Position numbers and translations under genes: made by a program
The notes under the pieces: model-generated
The model's database searches: none
The model's input: the letters and a program-made list of their open reading frames with translations, nothing else
What the model was told of the DNA's origin: nothing
Part shown: positions 45,552 through 54,705 of the stretch, piece after piece
Numbering within the stretch: the stretch's first letter is position 1
How the letters are laid out: every line of letters starts with the position of its first letter
Source: Ruegeria sp. 6PALISEP08
Lineage (GTDB): Bacteria; Pseudomonadota; Alphaproteobacteria; Rhodobacterales; Rhodobacteraceae
Assembly: GCF_001238295.1 (NCBI RefSeq)
Contig: NZ_LGXZ01000001.1
Span: forward strand, 496,001-560,000
Length of the DNA: 64,000 nt
Direction: 5' to 3'

Positions 45552-46592
45552 TTAGCTGCCCGAACCCATGGTGACTTCGTTGGCAATGGCGTCCTGAGTT
45601 TTTGCCAGCTCGGGATCTGCAACCAGACCATAGTTTGCCAAAGGACCTGAACCGCCAGCGATTTCGTCAGCAGTGAAGAACTGAGCATATTCTTTCAGGC
45701 CTGGGATCACGCCGATATGGGCTTTCTTCACGTAGAAGAACAGCGGGCGCGAAACAGGGTACTCACCGGTCGAGATGGTTTCGGTCGACGGTGCGACACC
45801 CGACATGGTGCCCACTTTCAACTTGTCTGTGTTGTTCTCATAAAACGCCAGACCGAAAATACCGATGCCGTTCGGGTTGGTGTCGATACGTGCCAGAGTC
45901 TCGGTATAGTCACCGTCGATGTCGACCGACTTACCGTCGGTGCGAACGGCCAGACATGCATCTTCTGCATCATCTTCGCTCATACCGCCCGAAATCATGG
46001 CTTCCATTGTGCCGGTTGCTTCACAACCGATCAGCAGGACTTTTTCTTCGAACACTTCACGGGTGCCGTGCTTGGTGCCCGGAATGAAACCAGCGATTTC
46101 TACGTCAGGCAGATCCGCGTTGAATTCAGACCAGTTGTTGTAGGGGTTATCAACAACTTCGCCGTCTTTCAGAACCTTCGCACCCAGAGCGTTGAATATG
46201 TCAGAAGGTTCAAACGCGGTGAAGGCGGGACCTGTCTGTTGGCTTGCAAAAACGATGCCGTCATAGCCGATGCGGACTTCCATGATGTCAGTCACGCCAT
46301 TTTCGGCACAAGCTTTGATCTCTTTTTCGCGGATCGCGCGCGATGCGTTCGCAACGTCAATGGTGTTTTCGCCAACACCTTCGCAGAAACGCTTCAGACC
46401 AGCCGACGAGCCTCCCGATTCAACAACCGGGGTCGGGAAATCCGTGTTTTCACCGAACAGTTCCGCAACGATCGAGGCATAAGGCAGAACGGTCGACGAA
46501 CCGGCAACCTGAACGTTGTCACGAGCTGCAGCAGTGGTTGCCGAGACGGCAGCGATTGCCAGCGCAGATGCCGACAGTTTTACAAAGGACAT
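45552..46592 (-). CDS. pstS: Phosphate-binding periplasmic protein PstS
   Basis: This 346-aa secreted protein binds phosphate in the periplasm. The signal peptide is about 24 residues (SFVKLSASALAIAAVSATTAAA, then RDN). The phosphate-binding region starts with VQVAGSSTVLPYA, and continues with ESGGSSAGLKRFCEGVGENTIDVANASR (read in parts), where Ser, Gly and Asp line the site. ATG 46592 follows CAGGGAGA; the longer frame from 46631 is rejected because it precedes the signal peptide. A Pho box lies about 80-110 bases upstream. Confidence 0.95.
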   Translation of the reverse strand: MSFVKLSASALAIAAVSATTAAARDNVQVAGSSTVLPYASIVAELFGENTDFPTPVVESGGSSAGLKRFCEGVGENTIDVANASRAIREKEIKACAENGVTDIMEVRIGYDGIVFASQQTGPAFTAFEPSDIFNALGAKVLKDGEVVDNPYNNWSEFNADLPDVEIAGFIPGTKHGTREVFEEKVLLIGCEATGTMEAMISGGMSEDDAEDACLAVRTDGKSVDIDGDYTETLARIDTNPNGIGIFGLAFYENNTDKLKVGTMSGVAPSTETISTGEYPVSRPLFFYVKKAHIGVIPGLKEYAQFFTADEIAGGSGPLANYGLVADPELAKTQDAIANEVTMGSGS

Positions 46593-46670
46593 TTCAGTCT
46601 CCCTGAAAAAGGTATGCTTGATCACCCCCATGATGATCCTGTGGGCACCCCTATGGGGCGTGCGTAAGCC

Positions 46671-46703
46671 TTTTGTGACAAGTGTGTAACGCTTTTATGA
46701 CAA
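46671..46703 (-). promoter_or_regulatory. Pho box, three 11-bp units, upstream of pstS
   Basis: On the minus strand the sequence reads TTGTCATAAAA, GCGTTACACAC, TTGTCACAAAA. The first and third units match the PhoB half-site (CTGTCAT-like) and the middle is weaker but in phase. It is placed correctly for PhoB activation of pstS, with the -10 expected downstream of it. Confidence 0.85.
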
Positions 46704-46786
46704 CCTGGGTTTTTTCGCTCTTTACCCGCCGTAAAGATTTCGAGCTTTGTGAACTGGGACTTCAGAAAATTCAGGCCGACAAGGTG

Positions 46787-47833
46787 TCACCTTGGTAAAA
46801 TCACTGTAAAAACCGAGCCTTTACCCAATTCGCTCTCAACCCTTAACCGTCCTCGATGCCGGTTGACGATATGTTTGACAATGGCAAGACCAAGCCCGGT
46901 CCCGCCCAATTGCCGGGATCTATGGCTGTCCGCGCGATAGAATCGCTCGGTCAGACGTGGCAGGTGAATCGGATCTATGCCGGGTCCCTTGTCGATGACC
47001 TGAACTCGCACAGACGGACCCCTCAGCGCTGTGTCACGTTCCGAAGACAAAACGCAAACCGAAACGATCCCGCCACTGCCGCCATATTTTATTCCGTTCT
47101 CGATCAAGTTGGTGAACACCTGACGCAGCTGATCGCTGTCGCCGGTCACCGACACTGGCCCGTCCTGAGCCTCGAGCGAAAGGGCCACACCTGCGTCCTC
47201 GGCCAGTGGGCGCACCGAGTTCAGAATGGATTGTAGTAGGCCAGTAAGCTCCAGCTGTTCACTGGGTCGAACACGTTCTTCGCTTTCGACCCGGTTGAGG
47301 GACAGCAGATCGCCGACCAATCGGTTCATCCGATTGGCTTCGTCTGTCATGATCTGAAGAAACCTGTCGCGCGCGCTCGGGTCGTCGCGCGCCGATCCGC
47401 GTAGGGTTTCGATAAAGCCCATCAACGCGGTCAGCGGAGTGCGCAACTCGTGACTGACATTCGCCACGAAATCCCTCCGCATCTGACTGGCATGTTCCAG
47501 ATGGGTGATGTCCTGAAATGTGACCAGAACAGCCCCGCCAGACACGGCGCCAACTCCGTTCATGTACCGGCAATCCACCTCGAACGTTGTGTCCTGTGCA
47601 CCGTCATTGGACAGGTGACGCGTCTTTTTTGCGCCTTTGGACTGTAAACTTTGCTCAATGGCTTCCAGCACCTGAGGTTGCCGCAGGATGGTGGCGAAAT
47701 GGCGTCCGACGATATTCTGGCCAAGCAGAGTCTTTGCATCGGTATTGGCGGTAATGATCCGTTCCGTATGATCCACCATCAGTGCGGGCATCGGAATCGC
47801 GCGGATAAATTCGTCTATTAGGTCTGTGGACAT
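46787..47833 (-). CDS. phoR: Phosphate regulon sensor kinase PhoR, soluble form
   Basis: This 348-aa histidine kinase has an N-terminal PAS domain (about 5-115), the DHp H-box FVANVSHELRTPL near residue 130, and the catalytic domain with N-box NLIENGIKYGG, DKGPGIDP and GGTGLGLAIVKHI. There is no transmembrane helix, unlike E. coli PhoR, so it must sense the Pst-PhoU state from the cytosol or through contacts. Upstream frames cannot add one because the preceding gene ends 28 bp away. It lies just upstream of pstS. Confidence 0.9.
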   Translation of the reverse strand: MSTDLIDEFIRAIPMPALMVDHTERIITANTDAKTLLGQNIVGRHFATILRQPQVLEAIEQSLQSKGAKKTRHLSNDGAQDTTFEVDCRYMNGVGAVSGGAVLVTFQDITHLEHASQMRRDFVANVSHELRTPLTALMGFIETLRGSARDDPSARDRFLQIMTDEANRMNRLVGDLLSLNRVESEERVRPSEQLELTGLLQSILNSVRPLAEDAGVALSLEAQDGPVSVTGDSDQLRQVFTNLIENGIKYGGSGGIVSVCVLSSERDTALRGPSVRVQVIDKGPGIDPIHLPRLTERFYRADSHRSRQLGGTGLGLAIVKHIVNRHRGRLRVESELGKGSVFTVILPR

Positions 47834-47861
47834 GCTTTGTTTCTCAAGTGGTCCAGACGCC

Positions 47862-48386
47862 TTAGGAGACGGATTTTAAAGTTTTGCGAAAATTGCGCAT
47901 GTTTTCCTGATAGTGAAGCGCGCTGAGGGTGATGCGTTGCGCCGCGGTCTCATCCAACTGGCGTACAACCTTACCCGGCGCGCCCATGACAAGCGAATTG
48001 TCAGGAATCTCTTTACCTTCAGTGATCAGGGCACCGGCCCCAATCAAGCAATTCCTCCCGATCTTTGCGCCGTTCAAAACAATCGCACCCATGCCGATCA
48101 GAGAGTTGTCGCCAATAGTGCAACCATGCAGCATCACTTTGTGCCCGATTGTGCAATTTGCGCCTATGGTCAAAGGAAAGCCCGCGTCGATATGCATGAC
48201 GCAGTTTTCCTGAACGTTGCTACCTGTGCCCACGCGGATTTCTTCGTGGTCGGCGCGGATCGTGCTGCCAAACCAAACTGAGGCCCCCTGCTCCAGCACC
48301 ACCATGCCGATCAGGTTGGCGTCGGGCGCGACCCATGTGTCCTCGTGAATGACCGGTGTGTGATCCCCCAAGGCATAAATGGTCAT
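47862..48386 (-). CDS. Gamma-carbonic anhydrase family protein (left-handed beta-helix)
   Basis: This 174-aa protein is a trimeric left-handed beta-helix enzyme of the gamma-carbonic-anhydrase/YrdA type. Metal-ligand His residues appear in VMHIDAG and GHKVMLHG, and the hexapeptide repeats run from about residue 15 to 140. Such proteins may hydrate CO2 or bind other ligands; many have no proven activity. Its start overlaps the gmk stop by ATGA, so it is co-translated with gmk. Confidence 0.88.
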   Translation of the reverse strand: MTIYALGDHTPVIHEDTWVAPDANLIGMVVLEQGASVWFGSTIRADHEEIRVGTGSNVQENCVMHIDAGFPLTIGANCTIGHKVMLHGCTIGDNSLIGMGAIVLNGAKIGRNCLIGAGALITEGKEIPDNSLVMGAPGKVVRQLDETAAQRITLSALHYQENMRNFRKTLKSVS

Positions 48387-49024
48387 GACAGGCCCTCGAA
48401 TTCATTTTGCAGTTTGCGCACATGCTGTTGCAGCTTGGGTTGTTGGATACGGCGCATTCGTTCGGCGCTGACGATGGTCTTCAGCTTTTCTTCTGTCGCC
48501 TCAAGATCGTCGTTGACCAGGACATAGTCGTAATAACCCCAATGGCTGATCTCATCCCAGCTTTTGAGCATCCGCTTGCCGATGACGTCATCGCTGTCCT
48601 GCCCGCGGGTTTCCAGACGGCGGCGCAGTTCCGAGATGGACGGTGGCAGTATAAAGATCGACAAGGCGTGTTTGCCTAGGTCCGAGTTTCTGATCTGCAC
48701 CTCACCTTGCCAGTCTACATCGAACAGAACATCCTTTCCGGTGTTGATCGAATTGCGCACGGGTTCAGCGGGTGAGCCGTAGAAATTGCCGAAAACATGG
48801 GCGTGCTCCAGCATCTGCCCTTCGGCCACGTGTTGCTTGAATTCGTCTTCTGACAGGAAGAAATACTCGCGCCCATGTTCTTCACCCGGGCGCGGTGCAC
48901 GGGTCGTGGCCGAAACCGAGAATTTCAGATCCGTATCCCAGGCCATCAGCCGTTTGGCCAACGTGGATTTGCCCGCCCCGGACGGAGAAGACAGGATGAT
49001 TAAAAGGCCGCGGCGATCCGCCAT
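48383..49024 (-). CDS. gmk: Guanylate kinase
   Basis: This 213-aa enzyme phosphorylates GMP to GDP with ATP. It has the P-loop [16 protein letters not shown] near the start, [21 protein letters not shown] in the GMP-binding region, and [18 protein letters not shown] as the lid/LID-adjacent region. Two starts are close: ATG 49024, preceded by GGGAA, and ATG 49039, which adds five residues. It follows yicC after a short gap and overlaps the gamma-carbonic anhydrase gene. Confidence 0.95.
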   Translation of the reverse strand: MADRRGLLIILSSPSGAGKSTLAKRLMAWDTDLKFSVSATTRAPRPGEEHGREYFFLSEDEFKQHVAEGQMLEHAHVFGNFYGSPAEPVRNSINTGKDVLFDVDWQGEVQIRNSDLGKHALSIFILPPSISELRRRLETRGQDSDDVIGKRMLKSWDEISHWGYYDYVLVNDDLEATEEKLKTIVSAERMRRIQQPKLQQHVRKLQNEFEGLS

Positions 49025-49040
49025 GTCAGGTATTCCCATT

Positions 49041-49931
49041 CTATTCTACGTTCTGCACTTGCTCGCGCATTTGATCGATCACCGCCTTCAGCTCTAGCCC
49101 AACCGCTGTCAGATCCGAGCTTTGGGCTTTGGAACACAGCGTATTGGCCTCGCGGTTGAACTCCTGCATCAGGAAATCCAGCTTTCGGCCCACTGCTCCG
49201 TTTTGTGCCAATAAGTCACGTGCGGCTGTGACATGCGCCGTCAATCTGTCGATCTCTTCCGTGATATCGGCCTTGACCGCGATCAGGGCAAGTTCCTGTG
49301 CGACACGCTCGGGGTCTGCACCCTGAGAATTGTCCAGGACCCGCGCCAGATTCTCCCGTAGGACCTGTGCGATCTTATCCCTGCGTTGTTCTGCCAGTTC
49401 AGCCGCCTTCGCGGTCAGCGTGGCGACCTGATCCAGTTGAGTGTTCAGAACTGCTGCCAGGGCGTCGCCCTCAGTTCGACGCATGTCGAGAAACGCGTCC
49501 ACAAGGACGTCGAATTCAGCGGTAAGGTGTGCAACCAGTGGACCCGGGTCATCTGAGTCCGAACCAGTATCCAGCATTCCCTTCAGCGCCAATAGATCCG
49601 ACGCCCGAGATGGCGCCAGAGTTATGCCACGCGCAGACGCCATCTGCTCTGTTTGCTCAACAGCCGTCAGTGCGGCGTTCATGGCGGCCTCATTCAAGGC
49701 CAGTTCCGTGGCCGAGTCCTCGCGACTTAAACGCATCGAAAGCGTAACGTTTCCACGGTTGAGAGATTTGGACAACTTTGCCCTCAGCGCGGCCTCAAGC
49801 CCGGTCAGCCAATCCGGCACGCGCAGGCGCATATCAAGCCCCTTGCCATTGACACTGCGCAGTTCCCACGTCCAGCTATGCGGGCCGTGCTGCCCCTTTG
49901 CCGAGGCAAACCCGGTCATGGATCTGATCAT
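49041..49931 (-). CDS. yicC: YicC/YloC-family endoribonuclease-like protein
   Basis: This 296-aa protein has the YicC N-terminal domain starting [14 protein letters not shown], with the conserved [18 protein letters not shown], and a C-terminal DUF1732-type domain ending [23 protein letters not shown]. The family is implicated in RNA turnover and sporadically described as an RNase. ATG 49931 follows AAAGGGCAGG; the longer frame to 49976 is rejected. It is placed directly upstream of gmk, as in many bacteria. Confidence 0.93.
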   Translation of the reverse strand: MIRSMTGFASAKGQHGPHSWTWELRSVNGKGLDMRLRVPDWLTGLEAALRAKLSKSLNRGNVTLSMRLSREDSATELALNEAAMNAALTAVEQTEQMASARGITLAPSRASDLLALKGMLDTGSDSDDPGPLVAHLTAEFDVLVDAFLDMRRTEGDALAAVLNTQLDQVATLTAKAAELAEQRRDKIAQVLRENLARVLDNSQGADPERVAQELALIAVKADITEEIDRLTAHVTAARDLLAQNGAVGRKLDFLMQEFNREANTLCSKAQSSDLTAVGLELKAVIDQMREQVQNVE

Positions 49932-50036
49932 ACCTGCCCTTTCTTCTGGTCCTGCCGCATCACACACATGCCGCACCTAATGCCATTGGCCGGTGCAGAG
50001 CAAGTATTTGCTGAAACCGCAATTGTTTGGTGCGAG

Positions 50037-50051
50037 TTAACCATTCGTTAA
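50037..50051. promoter_or_regulatory. CtrA binding box
   Basis: TTAACCATTCGTTAA fits the full CtrA consensus TTAA-N7-TTAA, including the TTAACCAT half often found in Caulobacter and Rhodobacterales promoters. It lies 126 bases upstream of the PAS-protein ATG (50177) and 106 bases from the yicC start, so either gene could be its target. Confidence 0.7.
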
Positions 50052-50176
50052 AGAATTGCTCCAAAATTGAATTAACCCGAGTCAAACTGCCCAAAGCAAT
50101 GGTTTGCAGGCTGCGGATGCTCCCAATGTGTAGCATTTTATGAAAATGGCGGCCTTTTGGCGTAAGGGTAAAGAAG

Positions 50177-50851
50177 ATGAAAACCTTTTTCGGGATTGGT
50201 TCCGGGTCAGAATTTGGAAAGATCGTCGCAATGGATCGCTTTGACAGTGGGCGCAGCCTTTCGCCGATCCGCCAGGCCGAGGCGTATTGGACCGCATTGC
50301 TGAGCGGTGACGGCGTTCCCACGCGGTCTCAGATCGATCCGCGTGGTTTGGAAAACATCCTGCAATATACATTTATACTGGAGCGCATTGCCCCCGGGTT
50401 GGCCCGGTTTCGTCTGGCTGGCAGCCATTTGAACGCGCTTACCGGGATGGAGGTACGGGGGATGCCTTTGACAGCGTTCTTTCAGCCCGATGACCGTGGA
50501 GGCGTCATGAATGTTCTCGAGCAGGTGTTCGCCGCCCCGGCCGTTGCAGAGCTGGGCGTGATCTCGGGTGGAATACTGGGCCGTACACGAATGCAGGCCC
50601 GGATGATCTTGTTGCCACTGAAAAGTGATCTGGGCGATGTCACCCGCGTTCTGGGTGTCATGGTCGCTGACGGGGCAATCGGAAAAACGCCGCGCCGGTT
50701 TTCGATCTCGGATACACGGATCAAACCGGTGGCTGACATTCAGGTCCAAACCCCTGCGGCACCGAAACCGGCCCATGGGTTTGCGGAAAAGGAAGACGAA
50801 TTCAAACGCCCTGCCAAGCATCTGCGATTGGTCGTGTCACGCGACGACTAA
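50177..50851 (+). CDS. PAS-like domain protein
   Basis: This 224-aa protein has a PAS-like (DUF1457-type) core from about residue 30 to 170, with RQAEAYWTALLSGDGVPTRSQIDP and LARFRLAGSHLNALTGMEVRGMPL. The C-terminal 50 residues are charged and probably disordered. ATG 50177 has GGTAAAGAAG; an internal ATG 50231 with GGAAAG is a close alternative. No output domain is seen. With a CtrA box upstream it may be a cell-cycle- or motility-linked sensor; that is inference. Confidence 0.7.
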   Translation: MKTFFGIGSGSEFGKIVAMDRFDSGRSLSPIRQAEAYWTALLSGDGVPTRSQIDPRGLENILQYTFILERIAPGLARFRLAGSHLNALTGMEVRGMPLTAFFQPDDRGGVMNVLEQVFAAPAVAELGVISGGILGRTRMQARMILLPLKSDLGDVTRVLGVMVADGAIGKTPRRFSISDTRIKPVADIQVQTPAAPKPAHGFAEKEDEFKRPAKHLRLVVSRDD

Positions 50852-50867
50852 CGGTTCCTGAAACCAA

Positions 50868-50894
50868 GAACAGCGGACCAATGGCCCGCTGTTC
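50868..50894. terminator. Bidirectional terminator-like hairpin
   Basis: GAACAGCGG and CCGCTGTTC pair over 9 bp with an 9-base loop, between the convergent PAS-protein and DAHP-synthase genes. T-runs are weak on both sides. Confidence 0.65.
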
Positions 50895-50912
50895 GAAACA
50901 GTTCATCGGCGC

Positions 50913-52283
50913 TTAGCTTACGGCGCGTTTGCTGCCATTGCGGCGCAGATTTGTCAGTTCCTCTGCGACCAGGAAGGCCAGTTCCAGCGACTGAGACGCG
51001 TTCAAGCGCGGGTCGCAGGCGGTGTGATAGCGATCAGACAGATCCTCTTCGGTCACGGCGCGTACGCCGCCGGTGCATTCCGTCACGTCCAGACCGGTCA
51101 TCTCGAAATGCACGCCGCCGGGGATGGTGCCCTCAGACTGATGCACACCGAAGAAGTCACGCACCTCGCGCAGGACCGAATCGAACGGACGAGTCTTGTA
51201 ACCAGTCGCCGATTTGATTGTATTGCCGTGCATCGGGTCGCAGACCCAGGTGACATTGGCGCCTTCTTCCTTCACGGCTTTGACCAGGCGCGGCAGGTGC
51301 TCCCCCGCTTTGCCGGCACCAAAGCGCGCGATCAGGGTCAGGCGACCCTCTTCGTTCTCGGGGTTCAGTTTGGACATCAGAACCTTGAGGTCTTCCGCAG
51401 TCGTTGTCGGACCACATTTCAGACCAATCGGGTTCAGAACACCGCGGCAGAATTCCACATGTGCACCGTCGGGCTGACGTGTACGGTCACCGATCCAGAT
51501 CATGTGGCCAGAACCAGCCAACCAGTTGCCCGAAGTTGAATCCAGACGGGTCAGCGCCTCTTCATACTCCAGCAGCAGCCCTTCATGGCTGGTGTAGAAT
51601 TCAACGGTCGAGAATTCATGCGTGGTATCCGCCGTGATTCCCGCCGCTTCCATGAAGTCGATGGTGTCCTGGATACGATCTGCAATTTCGGAGTATTTCT
51701 GTACATCCTGTTCATCGGTGAACCCGAGCGTCCAGGAATGCACCATGCTCATATCCGCGAAACCGCCGGTTGAGAATGCGCGCAGCAGGTTCAAGGTCGC
51801 TGCGGCTTGCGTGTAAGCTTGCAGCATCTTCTGAGGATTCGGAATCCGCGCTTCGGGCGTGAAGGCCAGCTCGTTGATGATGTCGCCGCGGTAGCTTGGC
51901 AGCTCCACACCATCCACCACCTCGGTCGGTGCGCTGCGTGGCTTGGCGAACTGACCTGCCATGCGGCCAACTTTCACCACCGGCACCTTGGCGCCGTAGG
52001 TCAGAACCATCGCCATTTGCAGCATCACCTTAAAGGTGTCACGGATCGCATCCGCGCTGAATTGTTCAAAGCTTTCAGCACAATCCCCGCCCTGTAGCAG
52101 GAAGGCTTCGCCGCGACCGGCGGCACCCAAATGTTGCTTGAGACGCCGCGCCTCACCGGCGAAGACCAGCGGGGGATACTGTGAAAGCCGGGCCTCGACC
52201 TTGGCCAGAGCGGCCGCGTCGGTATAATCTGGCATCTGAACCCGGGCCTTATTGCGCCAGTTCGATTTTTGCCATTCGGTCAT
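50913..52283 (-). CDS. Class II DAHP synthase (3-deoxy-7-phosphoheptulonate synthase)
   Basis: This 456-aa enzyme condenses phosphoenolpyruvate and erythrose 4-phosphate, the first step of the shikimate pathway. It is of the plant/actinobacterial class II type: [12 protein letters not shown] at the start, [12 protein letters not shown] near residue 65, [14 protein letters not shown], and the metal-site regions [10 protein letters not shown] and [12 protein letters not shown] 52283 follows GGAGAT and opens MTEWQKSNW; a longer frame to 52346 adds 21 residues and is rejected. Confidence 0.95.
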   Translation of the reverse strand: MTEWQKSNWRNKARVQMPDYTDAAALAKVEARLSQYPPLVFAGEARRLKQHLGAAGRGEAFLLQGGDCAESFEQFSADAIRDTFKVMLQMAMVLTYGAKVPVVKVGRMAGQFAKPRSAPTEVVDGVELPSYRGDIINELAFTPEARIPNPQKMLQAYTQAAATLNLLRAFSTGGFADMSMVHSWTLGFTDEQDVQKYSEIADRIQDTIDFMEAAGITADTTHEFSTVEFYTSHEGLLLEYEEALTRLDSTSGNWLAGSGHMIWIGDRTRQPDGAHVEFCRGVLNPIGLKCGPTTTAEDLKVLMSKLNPENEEGRLTLIARFGAGKAGEHLPRLVKAVKEEGANVTWVCDPMHGNTIKSATGYKTRPFDSVLREVRDFFGVHQSEGTIPGGVHFEMTGLDVTECTGGVRAVTEEDLSDRYHTACDPRLNASQSLELAFLVAEELTNLRRNGSKRAVS

Positions 52284-52452
52284 AGCTTTGATCTCCGCTG
52301 AAGTATTCAGGTGGCTTCTATACAAAATGCTTCGCAGAGTGGCCATATCCCATTTGCGCCTCTTGACGGCGTAAACAAGCTTTGATCATGGTGATTGGCA
52401 AATCTGTCGCTGGACCCGCATGAGTTCGGCGCCGAAGTAAGGACAACCCGCC

Positions 52453-53457
52453 ATGCAAGTTCAACGCCAGGCAGTCACCGTGGAAGGCGCTGACGCCACT
52501 CCACGCCATTATGTTTTTATTCTCTTGGAGGGATTCTCATTGCTGTCCTTCGCTTCGGCGCTGGACAGTTTGCGGATTGCCAACCGCATGGCAGACCAAG
52601 AGCTGTATTCCTGGACGCTTTCTGGCGAAGGCGGTAATACGGTGACATGCTCGGCCGGGACCGAGTTCAAGCTCGACAAAGATCTGGAAGAATTGCAGCG
52701 GGATGATGTCGTCCTGATTTGCGGCGGCGTAGACGTTCAATCAGCGACCACCAAACGCGTCCTGAACTGGGTTCGGCGCGAGGCCCGGCGCGGGCTTCGA
52801 ATCGGTGGTTTGTGCACTGCAGCCTATACGCTGGCAAAGGCCGGGTTGCTTGACAACAAGAAGGCTACGATTCACTGGGAAAACTCCGACAGTTTTATCG
52901 AGGAATTCGATGAGGTCGAACTGACGAAATCGGTCTTTCAGATTGACGGCAACCGTATGACTACGGCGGGTGGTACGTCGTCGATCGACTTGATGCTGAA
53001 ACTGATCGCAGATGACTATGGCGAAGATCTTGCCAATGCTGTTGCAGATCAGATGATTTATTCGTCGATACGTACTGATCAGGACACCCAACGTTTGTCG
53101 ACACCCACGCGGATTGGTGTGCGACACCCAAAACTGAGCCAGGTCATCCTGATGATGGAAAAGAACATCGAAGAACCGATCTCACCTTCGATTCTGGCCA
53201 AGGATGTCGGCATGTCGACGCGCCAGTTGGAACGTCTTTTCCGTAGGTATCTCAGCCGTTCGCCGAAACGCTACTACATGGAGTTGCGACTGCACAAAGC
53301 GCGGAACCTCTTGATGCAGACGGATATGAGTGTGATCAACGTTGCGCTTGCCTGTGGCTTTGCCAGCCCTTCGCATTTCTCAAAATGCTATCGGGCGCAT
53401 TACAACACCACGCCCTACCGTGAACGTGGCGCACAAAGCGGTCGTTTGTCGGTCTAA
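52453..53457 (+). CDS. GlxA-family (AraC-type) transcriptional regulator
   Basis: This 334-aa regulator has an N-terminal DJ-1/PfpI-like domain (about 20-195) with GLCTAAYTLAKAGLL and HWENSDSFIEEF, and a C-terminal AraC HTH pair (about 230-325) with DVGMSTRQLERLFRRYL and NVALACGFASPSHFSKCYR. It is close in type to GlxA/CdhR-like regulators of amine and carnitine catabolism. No target operon is adjacent: the neighbour is convergent with a four-base stop overlap. Inducer unknown. Confidence 0.9.
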   Translation: MQVQRQAVTVEGADATPRHYVFILLEGFSLLSFASALDSLRIANRMADQELYSWTLSGEGGNTVTCSAGTEFKLDKDLEELQRDDVVLICGGVDVQSATTKRVLNWVRREARRGLRIGGLCTAAYTLAKAGLLDNKKATIHWENSDSFIEEFDEVELTKSVFQIDGNRMTTAGGTSSIDLMLKLIADDYGEDLANAVADQMIYSSIRTDQDTQRLSTPTRIGVRHPKLSQVILMMEKNIEEPISPSILAKDVGMSTRQLERLFRRYLSRSPKRYYMELRLHKARNLLMQTDMSVINVALACGFASPSHFSKCYRAHYNTTPYRERGAQSGRLSV

Positions 53458-54551
53458 CGCTGCGGGGTCATTCGATACACCGCGCCCTGCCCGACTGAAA
53501 TGAACCAGATCGATCCATCCGGACTCTCTACGATGTCGCGCACGCGTTCGGTTTCCCGCCCTTTGATCTGTTCAACCTCACGAAGCGGATTGCCTGCAAG
53601 TCGGGCGATGTAGTCGAACTTCAGGGAACCGACGAAGATATCACCCGTCCATTGCGGCCAGAGTTTGCCGGAATACACCAGCAAACCCGAAGGCGCGATG
53701 GATGGGTCCCAATACAACTTGGGCTGTTCCATCCCGGCTTTGGACGTACCCTCCCCGATTTTTTGGCCGGAATAATGTGTGCCATATGAAATGACCGGCC
53801 ATCCGTAATTCCGGCCTGCGCGAGGTTGATTAACCTCGTCACCGCCCCGCGCCCCATGTTCCGACACCCATAACCGCCCCCGCGTGTCCAGCGCAGCCCC
53901 TTGAGGGTTGCGGTGGCCGAAGGACCAGATTTCAGGTTTGACGTTCGATTGCCCGACAAAAGGATTGTCCGCAGGGATCGATCCATTCCGGTTGATCCGA
54001 ATAACCGACCCCATCGGGGAAGATTTGTCCTGAGCACTGTCGGGTTGGCCACGGTCACCGATGGTGACAAACAGCGTCCCATCCTGTGCTTCGACGACGC
54101 GGCTGCCAAAATGCCGCCCACCGGCTCCGCCGGGTGACGCTTCGTAAATCACCTTCAAATTGGTCAGGCGCTTTCCGTCTTCCGACAACCGTGCCACGGC
54201 GACTGCAGTGCCTGCCCCCCGATTCTGCGGTTTCGAGAAGGTCAGGAAAACCTCACGGCTTTGCCTGAAGTCGCGTGGAATCGTTACATCCAGCAGACCA
54301 CCCTGACCCGTGGTCGCAACTTTCGGCACGCCCTGCACTGAATTTGCGGTACCGTCTTTAACGTATAGAAGGTCGCCCTCCCGCTCTGTCACAAGGAACG
54401 TCTCATCCGGTAGAATGCCTACGGCCCAAGGCGTATCCAGTCCGCTGACCATTTCGGTCAGTTCAATGCTTCCGGCTGACGTTGGCAAGGTCTGGGCCGC
54501 AGTCGAGATAGCACTGAGGACGAAAAACAAAATCGCAGCTGCACGTAACAT
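53454..54551 (-). CDS. PQQ-dependent sugar dehydrogenase (aldose dehydrogenase type, soluble)
   Basis: This 365-aa secreted beta-propeller has a signal peptide of about 19 residues (FFVLSAISTAAQ region). It resembles the soluble glucose dehydrogenase/Asd (YliI) family: GLDTPWAVGILPDETFLVTERE, GGRHFGSRVVEAQDGTLFVTIGD near residue 145, GHRNPQGAALDTRGRLWVSEHGARGGDEVN and NYGWPVISYGTHYSG. The propeller His and Arg that hold PQQ-like cofactors are plausible. The gene may need an imported PQQ; no pqq genes are in the window. Confidence 0.88.
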   Translation of the reverse strand: MLRAAAILFFVLSAISTAAQTLPTSAGSIELTEMVSGLDTPWAVGILPDETFLVTEREGDLLYVKDGTANSVQGVPKVATTGQGGLLDVTIPRDFRQSREVFLTFSKPQNRGAGTAVAVARLSEDGKRLTNLKVIYEASPGGAGGRHFGSRVVEAQDGTLFVTIGDRGQPDSAQDKSSPMGSVIRINRNGSIPADNPFVGQSNVKPEIWSFGHRNPQGAALDTRGRLWVSEHGARGGDEVNQPRAGRNYGWPVISYGTHYSGQKIGEGTSKAGMEQPKLYWDPSIAPSGLLVYSGKLWPQWTGDIFVGSLKFDYIARLAGNPLREVEQIKGRETERVRDIVESPDGSIWFISVGQGAVYRMTPQR

Positions 54552-54705
54552 GTCGGCCCTTTTCGGTGATCGTCACAGAAGAATTCTATCAAAACAGTTA
54601 GTTTCGCGACCGGTAAAAACACGTTTCCGTTTGGACTTTTCTTTTTGGACCAGCTTGCCTAGGGTCGAGATCAGAACAAAGACGTTCAAAACAGGGAGTA
54701 ACCGT

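Noticed and set aside
45717..46667. 316-aa plus ORF opposite pstS
   Set aside because: It is a shadow of pstS, which has a signal peptide and phosphate-binding motif on the minus strand.
54310..54705. N-terminal extension of the liv-type binding protein to a 525-aa frame
   Set aside because: The extension overlaps the sugar dehydrogenase gene on the other strand and precedes a proper signal peptide with ribosome site at 54706.
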